Shown here in pieces: positions 37,701-49,568 of a DNA stretch of 64,000 nucleotides. Position 1 is the stretch's first letter; the number at the start of each line of letters is the position of its first letter. Origin of the DNA: Tetranychus cinnabarinus (lineage: Eukaryota > Arthropoda > Arachnida > Trombidiformes > Tetranychidae); contig WHVY01000007.1 of NCBI GenBank assembly GCA_022266195.1, positions 1,922,001-1,986,000 on the forward strand, given 5' to 3'. The notes under the pieces are model-generated. The model saw nothing but the letters and a program-made list of their open reading frames with translations, made no database searches and had not been told where the DNA came from. The position numbers were made by a program, and so were the translations under genes.

Positions 37701-40430
37701 GCCAAATCTTAATGGATTTTGTCCTCGAATGTGTGATGAAAAAAAACAAGGTTTTGTTGACATTTAAAGCTCTTTTCATTTTGTTTACTCTTTTTTTTCA
37801 CCCATTATTAGTATCAACAGTTTAAGTAACTTTTGATTATCAAAAGGCACAAATTGATGGTTAAACAATTGAAACATTTATCAAAGTGAAAAGTTGATTA
37901 AAAATAAAATGGGAAAATAATGCGGATTGGACGCAAAAAGGGTTACATTTACTGGTATTGCCAGTCAATTACAGGTTTACATTAGTCTGTATATTTAGTT
38001 GCAATTACACTGTATTAGTTGGTAAACATAATCATTATTATGATGACAAACAAGGAACCACAAAATTGTGTTTAACCAAAGGTTGCGCCTTTCGTTGTTT
38101 AATAACAATCAAGGGAAGAACGGAAAAGGCAAAACTAAACCAGGCCAATAATGAGTGTCAATTTACCTGGAAGATAAAGAAGATGGTAAATGATGATAAT
38201 GATGAATGAAGTGAGTTGCCCATCTTTGCCTCTCTCTTTTTTGTTCATACCAACCATGTATACATTACAAATTTGAATATCATCATGTTTGGTTGAAAGA
38301 TGAAGATGAGTGTGTTGAAAACGTTTGCTGCGTGTGACCCAAAGATGATGATAAAGATGATGAAGCTGAAGGATGATTGTCAAGCATTTTCATCTTGATA
38401 AAGATGAACAGTGAGAGTGTATAAACATGGGATGATGATTTTATCCATTATACAAACAAAAGCCATTTAAAGATGAAAAGATTGAATTTCATCTTTCACT
38501 TTTTTTTTTACCACTGCAAACCTTTTCTACCAAGTACATCATTATTATCATCATTAGAATTGATTCTGATATTGGATTTGCTAGATTTTCCCAGTAATAA
38601 TATAAATAGAAGAATCTTTCATTCTTTAACAATCATCTTGAACCATTTAATTCACTGGATTAAATGTATATTAGATGGCAATAGACACACAGTCTCAACC
38701 GTAGGCCGTAAGAGGCTTGTGGTTTAGCTTTGAGGACTACTCTTAACCAGTAACATCATTTTCATCATTTATTGTTAAGAGCCATCTTTGTTGTGTTCAA
38801 CTCTTGTTTACCTTGCATTTGGATGTTACTCGGTGTGTTCATGACAGAGTTTCTGGATGATGATATAGCTTAAAATTTGACAATTTTACGCCTCTTTGTT
38901 TTCCCAACCCTGAAAAGTGTTCACGAAATGTTTCGACTTTTCATCATTTTTCTTTGCCTTTTTTAGTTTTTAGTTTTGGCTCTTCTTTTTGGTGATATCT
39001 GGCTTTTTATTGATGATGAAAAAAGATGATATTTCTGTATGTTTACAGTTTTTAGGTCTCTTGCTGTTTCCATTGCGGTTTCAATTTCAATCTTCATTGT
39101 TCAATCTTCAGATTCAGCCTTTTCTGACAAATATTTGATAACAGTGAAAAAGTATCATCAACTTGTATAAAAATATATATCTTGTCAAAATATTGATGAT
39201 GAGTTGCAATTGCCTGGAGCAGCTTTTTCAATAAAAAAAAGGTGGCAACAAAGATAAAGATGAATTTTCTGATTCCACTTGCTTTTACATGGGCTTTGAG
39301 GACATAAAAAAAAGATGATGGTTATGATGATGATGATGAGCCACCAAAATGACAAGTTGATACTTTTTTGAGATAATAATGTCATCTTCAGTTGATGTTG
39401 AGGCTTTTTATGGCAGCAAAAAATTAACTAAACATGATAATTTCCTGTTAATTTGTGTAAATACAAAAGTATCATTTTCAATGAACCTTTTTTTTCTTAT
39501 CGGCTATTCATGTTTAACATGGAAATTTGTAATTTTAGTTAATGAAAAATTGTTAACAAAAAATTGGTTACATTAATGATAAATTCTGGTTGGCAGACAA
39601 TATTCAATCTGCTTAATCAGACTTTAGACTTGACAGGTTAATTCATTGGTCGCTTGGTTTGGTAATTAGATAGACTCTTTTGATAGTTTTGATGAAACCA
39701 TTTACTTTGGCTTCAATTCAGCTGTGTTAAGATAGTTTATGGGCGAAATGTTGAATCATTGGATTTTTGATGAACTTCTGTGTCGATATTGGCTGTCGAT
39801 TAACTATTCAATTGAATTAAATGGTTAAATTGGTAATTAAATGTTACATGTTTAACAGTTTAGACAACAATGTACGTGTATAATACATATTGTGTTGATT
39901 GTGTATACATGGGAATAGGAAGGAAACTCAGGTTTGCCTGAAAATGGTTGGAGCATCCTCATCATGAATCCTCTCTTTTGCACTGAAAAAAAGATGTTGA
40001 TGATGATGAAAATGATGAAAATGATGAAAGAAAGACAGAAAGTAACGTAAAAATATAGGAATAGATGCTTCCTTAAGAGGTCATAACATTTCCTCTGCTA
40101 AACAAACTTCTTCCTATTCCTTTTTCCTCCTCCGTTTCCTTGCTTATCCTAAACTTGACCTTAAGAAGGAACCAAAAAATGGTTATAACAAGAAATATCA
40201 CTTCCCAGCATCTTCACCATCCTTTTATTCGCCTTCTTCAAGCGTTACTCTCTACCTGTCTGTATACCTGGATGAGTTTAACGGCAAAACTGAATTGCAA
40301 CCTTCCGTTTTTCCCGGCATTTCGGCTATGCTATCGATTAAGGCTGGAGAATCTTCGAGTACGGTCGCGAATGCTGCATTTCAATCGACAAAATGAACAT
40401 AGGAACCAAGATAATCCCATATACCAAAAG
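31770..40430. other. Gene-poor stretch, ~8.7 kb
   Basis: No ORF here shows a domain, conserved motif or in-phase splice partner. The sequence is AT-rich with simple GATGAT/TCATCA and CT-type runs (e.g. around 33720, 34510-34560, 38180-38370, 39310-39340). The last few hundred bases (40280-40400) become richer in CG dinucleotides, which may mark a transcribed or regulatory segment. Distal enhancers of the neighbouring ETS gene are possible, but nothing in the sequence shows it. Confidence 0.45.
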
Positions 40431-40433
40431 TCT

Positions 40434-40871
40434 TCAATAGTCTACCTAAGAATGGGAAAGAAAAAGAAACAATCTCTTGAAATTAAGATTGTGTGAAGAC
40501 ATAAATGAACGGATAGCTTTTCAAATGATCGATGTTATGATACTTACCGATATTACAAAAGATTGAATTGGTAGTTCATTGGTGAAATTTCGTAAAAAAC
40601 CAGAGCAAATGAATAAAACAAATTAACTGCATTTGAAGTAAAGCTAATTATAGATGATAATTGATTAATTGAAACAATTATAAAACCATATGTTATCCAT
40701 AGTAACCAAGACGTTACCGTTGACTTGAATGAGGCTAAGGCGCACAATTTGATAGGGAAAAATGGTTACATTTTAGCACAATTTTGAGGAAAGCTTTTTA
40801 CTTTGACTTACTATTGTTATAATAACTGCATTAATGTTTCTGTTTGCTGGCTGATTATTGGGTTTAATCAT
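40434..40871 (-). pseudogene. Possible GPCR-like gene remnant (weak)
   Basis: On the minus strand three exon-like pieces carry good splice signals. The first is 40871-40812 (MIKPNNQPANRNINAVII, GTAAGT donor). The second is 40734-40548 (TTAG acceptor, GTAAGTATC donor). The third starts at 40445 after a CT-rich acceptor and closes with TGA three codons later. The middle piece has a hydrophobic helix and SFTSNAVN, and one frame over continues FVLFICSGFLRNF, like TM7 and helix 8 of a rhodopsin-type peptide receptor (NxxxN..F..SxxFRxxF). The frame must shift by one base in a T run to connect these. The first join is also out of phase by one. It may be a decayed gene, an assembly error, or chance. 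Confidence 0.25.
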
Positions 40872-42017
40872 GATTTTTATTATCATGTATAGTAAGTTGA
40901 TAGATGAAGATATTAGAAGAAGAGATGAGAAGAAGAATAAGGAAGAGAAAGAAAGATGAGGTAAAAACTGATGGTTGAAGGGATAAAGCTTTTTCTGTCG
41001 AAGAAATATAAAAGTCTATGTCTATGGTTAACTTGACGAAAAGGCTTCGTCTTCTTCCGGTCTCTTCATCTTCCCCGGAAATCAGTCCATTAGCTAACAG
41101 CCTAAAAATATAAGGTCTAACATTATCTTTCCAGTCTTTCTCTTAATCATCATCTTCATCCTCATCCTCATCATTATCATTATGATTCTTTCATCTCTTT
41201 CCTCAGTATTACTCTTTGCTTTCACTATTTAAGGCAAATAAATTTGCTCATCATCATCATCATCATTATAATCGTCTTCTTAGTGTTGATCTTTCATTCA
41301 TTTTCATCATTTCAAACCTTTTTCCATCCTTTGTTGTGTTTTTGCTATTCATTTAAATTCATGTTTAATCCAAATGTTATTCTGAATTTTACTTGAGAAA
41401 TGAAGCTTTTAAATTAATGTTGCTGCCTTTACGATTGACTAATTGTTTCAGTCTCATTGTTCATCTTTACTGCAATTTACATCTATCTAGTCAAATAATT
41501 ACTGTACAAATCAAATGAGTTAACGCTTTAAAACATTATTGTTTGTAATTGTTTGATAAGGATGACATTTAATTAATGGCAAGTGTATATTTAGTTAAAA
41601 TTAATTTATGTCTTTGCTTCATGTGTTTATGCCACATTGATATTACTGTTTCAATATTTCATTATTTCAATGGAAATTCATTATTTCATTGTCCGATCAT
41701 CATTTATTAACAATATTACCATTCATTAATCAATTTAATAATAGAGAATATTCAATATTCATTTGTTTATTGTTCAATTTTATATAAAATAGGGTGAAAT
41801 ATTAAAAAATGGTTTGGGGTTTGAAAAATACTATACATTGGAATCATTGGGGGGACTTTAAAATTCAATTTGATTAAATTTGATTACAACAAATGTACTA
41901 TAAAATATGCATATATATAAATGTCTATACATATGTTTTGTGTGAACACAAATTTGAAATAAAATAACAAAACGGTTAATTACAAGTGGACTTTAAAAGG
42001 TGATTAGATATCAACAA
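40872..42017. other. Spacer with MARCH-type gene 3' UTR
   Basis: No gene seen. The stretch holds TCATCA/TCATCT simple runs (about 41145-41270) and the 3' UTR of the RING-CH gene. Confidence 0.45.
41766..41771 (-). terminator. Candidate polyA signal of the RING-CH gene
   Basis: AATAAA on the minus strand about 250 bp past the stop at 42018. Confidence 0.4.
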
Positions 42018-42767
42018 TCAGAGTAGACTGAGCGATTGCTCGGGATCATCTGAATCTAAAACAGCTTTCTCGATGCTGTTTATGGTTTTTTCACGCTTTC
42101 TTCCTCTACGACGAGGCCAATCGATCCTTAAATTGGTATTTGAACTTTGCCAGTCCAAAAATATTTGATAATTGTTTTTGATTGACCAATAAACCCAACC
42201 AAAATAAAAGGTCAACAGGATGGCTCCAAATGCCAAAAGGAAAGAAGATTCTGTTAGATTTTGCCATTTTATTTGCATCATTGCTCCTTGGAAACAAAGT
42301 AAAGTCAATAGGGTGGCAATGGGTGTAAGGAATGTAAAAAGTAAGAGGTCACCAACCAAAGGTCGTGGAAATGTCCGAGCATACTGTAGACAAAAAAAGG
42401 ATAAAAGCAAACACAAAAGGAGTTAAAATAAATACAATGAATGAGACACGAGGTAACAAGAAAGGGGTTAAGGGTACTTGTGGTAAGAGACTTTCAATGA
42501 CCATGGGTTGGTTTAAGCTATTTGGTTACTTACATCTCGAAATGTAGGTGTAACTTGAAGACATGGGATTGAAACACCACACAGTTCACATTTACTACGT
42601 CTTGAAATGGTTAACCATCGTTCTAGACAGCTTTTATGGACACCACCAATGGATCCATTGCAGTTACAGGGTTCAATCAAACCTTTTTGTGGTGTTCCTC
42701 GTTGACAAATCCGGCATATATTTTCAGGTGACATTTGAGCCATATTGGTACAATTACAAGGCAACAT
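42018..42767 (-). CDS. RING-CH (MARCH2/3-type) membrane E3 ubiquitin ligase
   Basis: Two exons, 42767-42534 and 42383-42018, join in phase 0 across a 150 bp intron and encode 199 residues. The N-terminal RING-CH finger has the C4HC3 ligands C18, C21, C34, C36, H44, C47, C60 and C63, with W51 after the His/Cys pair. Exon 2 opens with a short linker and then two transmembrane helices (about residues 88-111 and 124-146). The order and the TPIATLLTLLCFQGA and YFGWVYWS segments match MARCH2/MARCH3, which sit in endosomal, ER and plasma membranes, recruit E2 enzymes and ubiquitinate membrane proteins and trafficking factors. Human MARCH2/3 are about 246-253 aa, so this one is shorter, mainly at the N-terminus: the finger starts at residue 16. 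Another ATG (Met9 or Met12) could be used. MARCH2 and MARCH3 cannot be told apart here. Confidence 0.87.
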
Positions 42768-43835
42768 TTTGGTCTTTAATAGCTGTTAACGATGATTAAT
42801 TAAAAGAAAAGATGAATTTAAAAATAAAACAAATTAAAAATGTGAAAATGGACACAAAAACAATGGGTTAAAAACAATGGATTGCAATGGTGATTAGAGG
42901 GGTTGTCTGCTTTTAACAATCTTTATACTGTAACTTTTTTCACTTTTTATTTGCATCTCACTTTTTTGTTGCCTTTATTAACCTCGTTGAGATAAAATTG
43001 CTTTAAATTACGATAGCGTTACACCTGAGCTGAATAATGGTAATCATGTAACATTTACAGTAATTTATAACTCTGCAAAAATTAAATTTAACAAAAAATT
43101 GATACATTGTTCTAGTTCTTTGATTTATTCAAGCTAATCATACCAAGTTGAGCTCTTCCACTCAAGCCAATTGATTTCATTTCAATTTTTTCTGCTATTT
43201 TACTGTGATAATTTAAAATTTATTAAACTAAACATCTGTGAATTCAGTTTTATTGTATTAATTATTAACCTTGTTGAGTACCTTCTTTGGCTTTTACAAA
43301 TCTTAGTCATTGATTGAGATGTTACATGTACTTGCGTTGTTTCTTGTCTGCTAGACTAATTGTAAGTGTTTTAGGAAGGAAATGTTTCATGGCGCAACTA
43401 ATCTGCGTTATACTTAATGGATTGATTAATGTTTTGACGCAGAACGCATTTGAACTTGAAAAATATAAATTGATGATTATCAATATCTTTTATCCGAAGT
43501 GTGAAAGATGAAAAGTTTTATCGCTATGATAGATAATTGGGAATCTAGGTGAACTAGTGTTTTTTTATTTCGATAGAGAGCGCTACGTGACTAGAAAAAA
43601 ATTTGAAATCATATGTGATTTTGTTGCTTTTCAAAGCTGTTTTCCTTTATATTTGTTATGATAATTTGAATTTTCTGGTAAAATTAAATTATTTAGAATT
43701 AATTGACAAATCGCTGACATTCCATTGTGACCTTGCTACTTTTTGAATCTGTGATCCTAAATCTTTAAAAAGTCTCTTGATCTGTTTGAAGTATTATTTT
43801 TGCGTCAAAACCGAAATAAACAAATCTAATTGAAA
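42768..43835. promoter_or_regulatory. Divergent promoter region, RING-CH gene / SmD3-1
   Basis: About 1.07 kb separates the two divergent start codons. It is AT-rich with no supported ORF. The TSSs of both genes must lie here. Confidence 0.4.
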
Positions 43836-44213
43836 ATGTCTATTGGTATTCCAATTAAAGTTTTACATGAAGCTGAAGGACACATAATCACTGTGGAAAC
43901 TACTAATGGAGAAGTGTTTAGAGGTAAACTTATCGAAGCTGAAGACAATATGAATGTTATGATGTCTCAAATTACGGCTACTTCAAGGGATGGTAAAGTT
44001 ACCAGTCTTGAAACCATATTCATTAGAGGATCAAAAATACGATTTTTAATTTTACCGGATATGTTGAAAAATGCGCCCATGTTTAAAAAGATGGGCTCTA
44101 AACCGGGTACGAAATCTAGTGTTACTGTGCGTGGTAAAAGTGCTCTATTAAAAGCTCAAGTTGCTCGTGGTCGTGGTAGAGCTCGAGTTATGATGGCTAA
44201 ACGGCCTGGCTAA
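43836..44213 (+). CDS. SNRPD3: Small nuclear ribonucleoprotein SmD3, copy 1
   Basis: An intronless ORF of 125 residues starting [16 protein letters not shown], which is the SmD3 N-terminus. The frame opens two codons earlier at a TTG, but the ATG at 43836 matches the family start. Sm1 covers about residues 10-45 with the [22 protein letters not shown] signature. Sm2 covers about 60-80 with [20 protein letters not shown]. SmD3 forms part of the seven-member Sm ring on U1, U2, U4 and U5 snRNAs and pairs with SmB. The tail is only weakly RG-rich ([17 protein letters not shown]) and ends without the longer GR run of human SmD3 (126 aa), so few arginine-methylation/SMN-binding sites remain. A second gene at 55498-55875 encodes the same protein. 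Confidence 0.95.
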   Translation: MSIGIPIKVLHEAEGHIITVETTNGEVFRGKLIEAEDNMNVMMSQITATSRDGKVTSLETIFIRGSKIRFLILPDMLKNAPMFKKMGSKPGTKSSVTVRGKSALLKAQVARGRGRARVMMAKRPG

Positions 44214-44241
44214 TTGTATTGGATAAATTAATCAACAGGCG

Positions 44242-45029
44242 GAGTTTCTTTTTCCTTCTAATCCCTGATAATTGAAAATAACCAAAGAGTTGGTTTACGA
44301 CACTGTATCTTTCTCGCTAAAGCGAAGAAAATTCTTGTTTTGTAATAAATTGTTTACAAAGCCAAACAAATTTAACAAAATTTACTGGTCAGAAAACGAC
44401 TTTACTTACTTTACTTTTGATCATTCGATGAAAGTAAGACACCAATCTGGACATAAATAGCCACTTGCAAGACTTCACCTTTGCACAACTGCCTGTAAAT
44501 TTATTCAAACTGACTTTGATTACAACAATCAAGAAATAATAATTGTTTATTGCTGTTCATCTGATCATCAAATTTCATATCAAGCTTTATGCATGAGTTT
44601 CTTTTAATGAATGACTTATTAGAGTGATGGATCGACCAAATTGCAGTTATTGAATCTAGTTTCTAAACAAAACCAATCATAAACCGAAATTTGAAAAGTC
44701 TATTTGTTCTGATCATTAACGTAACTACTTGTTCCTAACAAGAGCTTTTCATTTCATTGTTTAGTACCATTTTGCTGGGATAAGCTAAGCTATCAAACAT
44801 AATTTATCCCCAGGTAAACAAAGATTAGATTTTTGAGCAATTTTGAACTTTGCTTCTCATCACCATGTGACATTTTTCATCAATTCTGATAATCTCAAGG
44901 ACTTTGTTAAAAAATATTGGCTTCAATCTTAATTTGTGAGTAACTCAAATCATCTGAATTTCACAGCAAGTTAAACCTGGTTAAATCTGATTGCCTTAGC
45001 ATGTTTTAAGCCTACTAATAAACATCTTG
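44242..45029 (+). repeat. Duplicated 3'-flank block, copy 1 (partner 48787-49568)
   Basis: About 788 bp starting in the SmD3-1 3' UTR are repeated in direct orientation at 48787-49568. Shared runs include ACCAAAGAGTTGGTTTACGA, AGCTTTTCATTTCATTGTTT and GGGATAAGCTAAGCTATCAA. By eye the copies differ by scattered substitutions and short gaps. No ORF, transposon end or tail was found, so this is a segmental duplication rather than a mobile element. Confidence 0.85.
44344..44349 (+). terminator. PolyA signal of SmD3-1, inside the duplicated 3' block
   Basis: AATAAA 131 bp past the SmD3-1 stop, in the sequence TTTGTAATAAATTG. The same motif recurs at 48888-48893 after CD36 and, inverted, at 55366-55371 after SmD3-2. 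Confidence 0.55.
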
Positions 45030-45183
45030 TGAGTTTTCATTCAAGGGAGGATAAACTAATCATAATCAGCAATAATTAAAAAACCATTCGTTAAGTTCTT
45101 TGATCATTTCAGCGAAATTCAAACTAGAAAAGCGCCATCTGGCGCTGATTTTTTAAAAAGTCGGAATTCACTGTATCGCGTCT

Positions 45184-45564
45184 CATTAGACAATCAAAAC
45201 ATCAACAACAGTTATACATAAACAATTGTCCATTTCTTTGTTTGAATCTTTTCTCTTATTCTAATTATTGTTTTCGTTGACTGTATTCCGATACTTCATT
45301 GTTTCAATTTTTTAAAAAGTGTTACAAAATAACCGTGATTTCAAACTGTGTGTATAACTGCATTATCACCTGTTTTCAAAAACGAAACACAATTCCGATA
45401 TTCTTATTGTCAATTTCCATTTTCACCCGTTGATACATCTTTTCATTTGAACTTTCAAATTGGCATAAAACTTGCTTCCTCAGCATATTTCAAAGTAAGT
45501 TTATTTTTTATACAACATTTTCATTTTCTAAGCCATGAAATCACTTGTAAACAAACGCTGCTCG
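45184..45564 (+). repeat. CD36 5' region, duplicated block copy 1 (partner 51363-51741)
   Basis: From CATTAGACAATCAAAACATC to CTTGTAAACAAACGCTGCTC this is repeated, in the same orientation, at 51363-51741. It contains a likely 5' UTR exon end with a GTAAGT donor (around 45494) and a matching acceptor near 45624. It is therefore probably the promoter and first noncoding exon of the CD36-family gene. Confidence 0.75.
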
Positions 45565-45758
45565 GGAAACAGAAAATTAGATCTCAATCGATGCATTTGA
45601 TCAAGTTTTTTTACTTTTCCTTAGATGACGCTGAGCTCCTCTTTAATAACCAACCAGGAGTATTTGTTTAGCATAACCATGGAGAGGAAATTTGGTGGTT
45701 ACTGGTTTTACTAACCATTTAAACATTAACCGTCTCACCTCTAATTGTAATTATCAAA

Positions 45759-48731
45759 ATGACCTACAGTAAACGTAATTGTATCATCGGTGGCCTTATC
45801 GGAGGTGGATTAATATTTTCACTAAGCGCCATTCTCACTTACCTTTTATCTCCATATCTTGTAAAGTACATTGTATCACAGGTATTTTATAAATCTTTGA
45901 CATTTCCCATTACAGTTGAAAAAGTTAACAAAAATCAACAAAAAGACTTCATCTTCAGTATCTTAACCTACATTTCTACCCTCTCTTGTTTATCTAACAC
46001 TTTATGTAACTATCACTTCTTGAAGTCTGTCAGGTCTTTTAAACAACCTGGTCATTCAAACTTTTAATGTAATCTCATTTAATTTCAGAGGCTGATTCTT
46101 TCTTCGCCAAGTTCCGATTTATGTTAAATTTTACTTTTTTAATGTGACTAATCCTTCAGCGATTGTTGCTGGAACCAGTGAACCAATCCTTCAAGAATTG
46201 GGTAAGAAATTTTCCTTTTTCTTAGTAAAGGGATCGATTATGGAGTTAAATTGTTTAAAAATTGTAGGCATTTGAGTAGTTTGATACCAATTAACAAATG
46301 CAAATTATCAAATGCAAATGTATTTTTACTTGAGATAGAATATCTATTTACTCTTCGATGACCAGAAAATACAATTGTTACAAAAACCTTCCAAAAGTGG
46401 TTTTTTATCAATAAGATACATAATATACAATCTAATGTGACTCTCGTGAATCTAGTTACTCTCGTCAATTTATAATATATAAGAATTAGTTTGTCAACCC
46501 TCTTAGAGGGTAAGCGGTTTATTCAATTTGATTAAATTATACATAAAGACTTAAAACTTCCAATTTGAATTTAATAGTTTTGATTAGACTTTTTGCGAGG
46601 CTTAAAGCATCATATCATGTTAAGGATAACAAGGATAATTTGGTTAAAAGTTGTTGATAATTATCTAACTTGAGTTATAATTTTTATGCTTTCACTTTAT
46701 ATCGACTTAATATTCAGACAATCATTAATTTTCTTTTTTCTCATTTCAATTTAGGCCCGTACACTTTTTTAGAGGTTCGTGAAAAAATCAATGTAACATG
46801 GAATCATGAAGATGGTTTAGTTTCATATCAACAACTTGTTCGATATCATCCGATTCCAGAAATGACCGTTGGAAGCCTTAATGATAGTATAATTCATTTG
46901 AATGTATCATTAGCTGTAAGTTTATGATAATTGACCATTTATACTGATTCATATCACCATGCTATTTTGTTTTTCTTTACTTCTTTAGAGTATGTTGAGT
47001 CGAGCCAAAAGGAAAGATGATGATCTAATTTACGGTTTAATTGAACAAGTTGCCGTTGGAAATGGCGATGATTTGTTTCTTAAGCACACTGTTGGCGAAA
47101 TACTTTTCAAAGGATATCACGATAATCTTCTTGATTTTGTTGAAAGCACTGGCCTTTCTCCTGTGATTGTTAATCCGTTCAGCTTTTTTGGAAATCGCAA
47201 TAACACCAATACGGATGGACATTTCACCATCTACTCAGGGGAAAAGGGTACTCTTAATAAATTTGGCCTTATTCATTCTTGGAATAATGAAAGAAAGTTG
47301 GACATTTGGAATGATTCCAAATGTGATTCCCTTGAATCCACTTGGCCTGGTGATCTCAGGCCACCTTATGCATTCCATGACCTGGAAGAAATTAAACTCT
47401 TTGCACCTGATCTTTGCAGGTAAGTAAACCTTTTGTTTTCCATTGATTCGCAAATTTATCTCTAGTAAACACTGAAGTTAATCAAATTTTTTTCTCTTAC
47501 CATTTAGGTCATTAAGCCTTAGCTACCTCACACGTGAATCAACCAAAGGTATCGAAACAATTAGATATTGGGCCAGTCCGAGTCTCTTCGACTATTCATT
47601 GCAAAAAAATAAATGCTATTGCCTTGACTCGAGGTAATTATTAAAGTTTCCCTATTCGACCCTTTGTACCAGCACAAAAACAATAACAATAATAATGATA
47701 ATTATTTCTGAAATCGGCATAAATGTTTATTTCAATGAAATTATTCAAAATTGCCAGTCAAATGCAGTCAAATCGTTAACATCGTTAGAATCAGGAATCG
47801 CTTGTCATAGAAATGGTTTCAATATGATTTTGGATAAAACGATTTCTGCTAATCTTTCTTTTTATTTTACCGATCCAATTTATTCAACCATCTGAACCAG
47901 TTCAATTAGTGTTTCTTTTTTCTAACTTTTCCTTTCTTTTCTTTATATCATTTCAATTTAATCAGTTGTCCACCCAATGGCATTTTTAATACATCAATTT
48001 GTACTCATGGCTCCCCTGAATCAATCTCGTTTCCCCATTACCTGTTTGCTGATCCAGTTTACACCGATAATATTCAAGGTCTTCACCCGGACCCAGAGAA
48101 GCACATATTTTACATGGACCTCGAACCTGTATGTTATTTTCATCGAGAGCAAATTATTTCAATGAATCTCCATCATTATTTATAGATATTGATTTGGTTA
48201 ATTTTTTCTCTATTAGAACCTTGGAATACCTGTTGAGACAAAGGCACGAATTCAAGTTAATATGATGCTTGAAAAAGATGTCAAAGTGGGCTTCACTGAA
48301 AATCTCAAAGCTTCTGTTAACTTACCCATTTTTTGGAGGGAAACTGTAAGATTCCATATGCTTACCATGTGTTCATTAATTGATGAGAATTTTTTTCTCT
48401 TTTCCAGTCAGCTACTATTGGTGATGATCTTCGTAGTCAATTAATTTTACTCCAAAAATATGTTCCTAATATAATTATTATTGCTACGTTTGCTCAAGTT
48501 GCTATTGCAGTTGCCTTACTCGTGGCCACATTAATTTGTATCATCAAAATTAATACTGTGAGTGTTTATATCAACTTTTTATCCATTTATCTTATTTATT
48601 ATTCTTCTTTTTTGTTCATTCAGATAAATAAACTCGTTTCGAAGAGTTCAAGACCATCCAAGCCATTCCGACATATTCGACCCTCTAAAAAAGAGTACAA
48701 AACTGTTATGACAACGAGTTTGCAAAATTGA
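45759..48731 (+). CDS. CD36/SCARB/LIMP2-family scavenger receptor with one apparent frame break
   Basis: Nine coding exons: 45759-45881, 46091-46201, 46755-46915, 46989-47419, 47508-47633, 47966-48128, 48217-48345, 48408-48557 and 48624-48731, about 500 residues. The protein has a short cytosolic N-terminus, TM1 (about residues 10-31), a large luminal/extracellular ectodomain, a second TM (IIIIATFAQVAIAVALLVA) and a short tail. Family marks are KFYFFNVTNPSAIVAG, ELGPYTFLEVR, LCRSLSL, CPPNGIFNTSICTHGSPES, FPHYLFADP and FWRET. The ectodomain cysteines expected to form disulfides are present. CD36-type proteins bind lipids, lipoproteins, apoptotic cells or lysosomal enzymes. Exon 2 has a problem: ADSFFAK and VPIYVKFYFF are in different frames, and the exon is one base short of the phase its neighbours need. 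This could be an assembly error or an inactivating change. The remaining exons look intact and constrained. Confidence 0.88.
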
Positions 48732-48786
48732 TGTTGACCATGCAAGAAAATTTGCCATTTTCCGGACTTTTTTATCGTGATTGTTC

Positions 48787-49568
48787 GAGTTTCTTTTCCC
48801 TCTAATTCTTGATAATTAAAAATAACCAAAGAGTTGGTTTACGACACTGTATCTTTGTCGCTAAAGCGAAGAAAATTCTTGTTTTGTAATAAATTGATTA
48901 CAAAGCCAAACAAATTTGGCAAAATTTACTGGTCAGAAAACGACTTACTTTTGATCATTCCAATTCGATGAAATCAAGACACCAATCTGGACAAAAATAG
49001 CCACTTGCAAGACTTCACCTTTGCATAACTGCTTGTAAATTTATTGAGACTGACTTTGCTTCCGACAATCAAGAAATATTCCTTGTTCATTGTTGTTCAT
49101 CTAATCATCAAATTTCCTATCAAGCTTTATGCATGATTTTCTTTTAATGAATGACTTATGAGAATGATGGATCAACCAAATTGCAGTTATTGAATCTAGT
49201 TTCTAAACAAAACCAATCATAAACCGAAATTGGAAAAGTCTATTTGTTCTGATCATTAACGTAACTGCTTGTTCCTAACAAGAGCTTTTCATTTCATTGT
49301 TTAGTACCATTTTGCTGGGATAAGCTAAGCTATCAAACATAATTTATCCCCAGGTAAACAAAGATTAGATTGTTGAGCAATTTTGAACTTTGCTTCTCAT
49401 CACCATGTGACATTTTTCATCAATTCTGATAATCTCAAGGACTTTTGTAGAAAAATATTGGCCTCAATCTTAATTTCAGAATAATCCAATCAATTTCTGA
49501 ATTTTACAGCAAGTTAAACCTGGTTACGTCTAGTTGCCTCGGCATGTTTTAAGCCAACTAAACATCTT
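48787..49568 (+). repeat. Duplicated 3'-flank block, copy 2 (partner 44242-45029)
   Basis: Direct-orientation copy of the block after SmD3-1. It begins 56 bp past the CD36 stop, so the 3' UTR of CD36 is largely made from it. Confidence 0.85.
48888..48893 (+). terminator. PolyA signal of CD36-family gene, inside duplicated block copy 2
   Basis: AATAAA about 157 bp past the stop at 48731, in the same sequence environment as the SmD3-1 signal. Confidence 0.5.

Noticed and set aside
40140..40496. 118-codon ORF on the plus strand
   Set aside because: It has no recognisable domain, and the opposite strand shows better splice signals. I could not support it as a gene.
45882..46067. Continuation of CD36 exon 1 beyond the GTATTT donor
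   Set aside because: The read-through residues do not resemble CD36 after TM1, whereas joining to the exon at 46091 restores the family sequence apart from one frame break.
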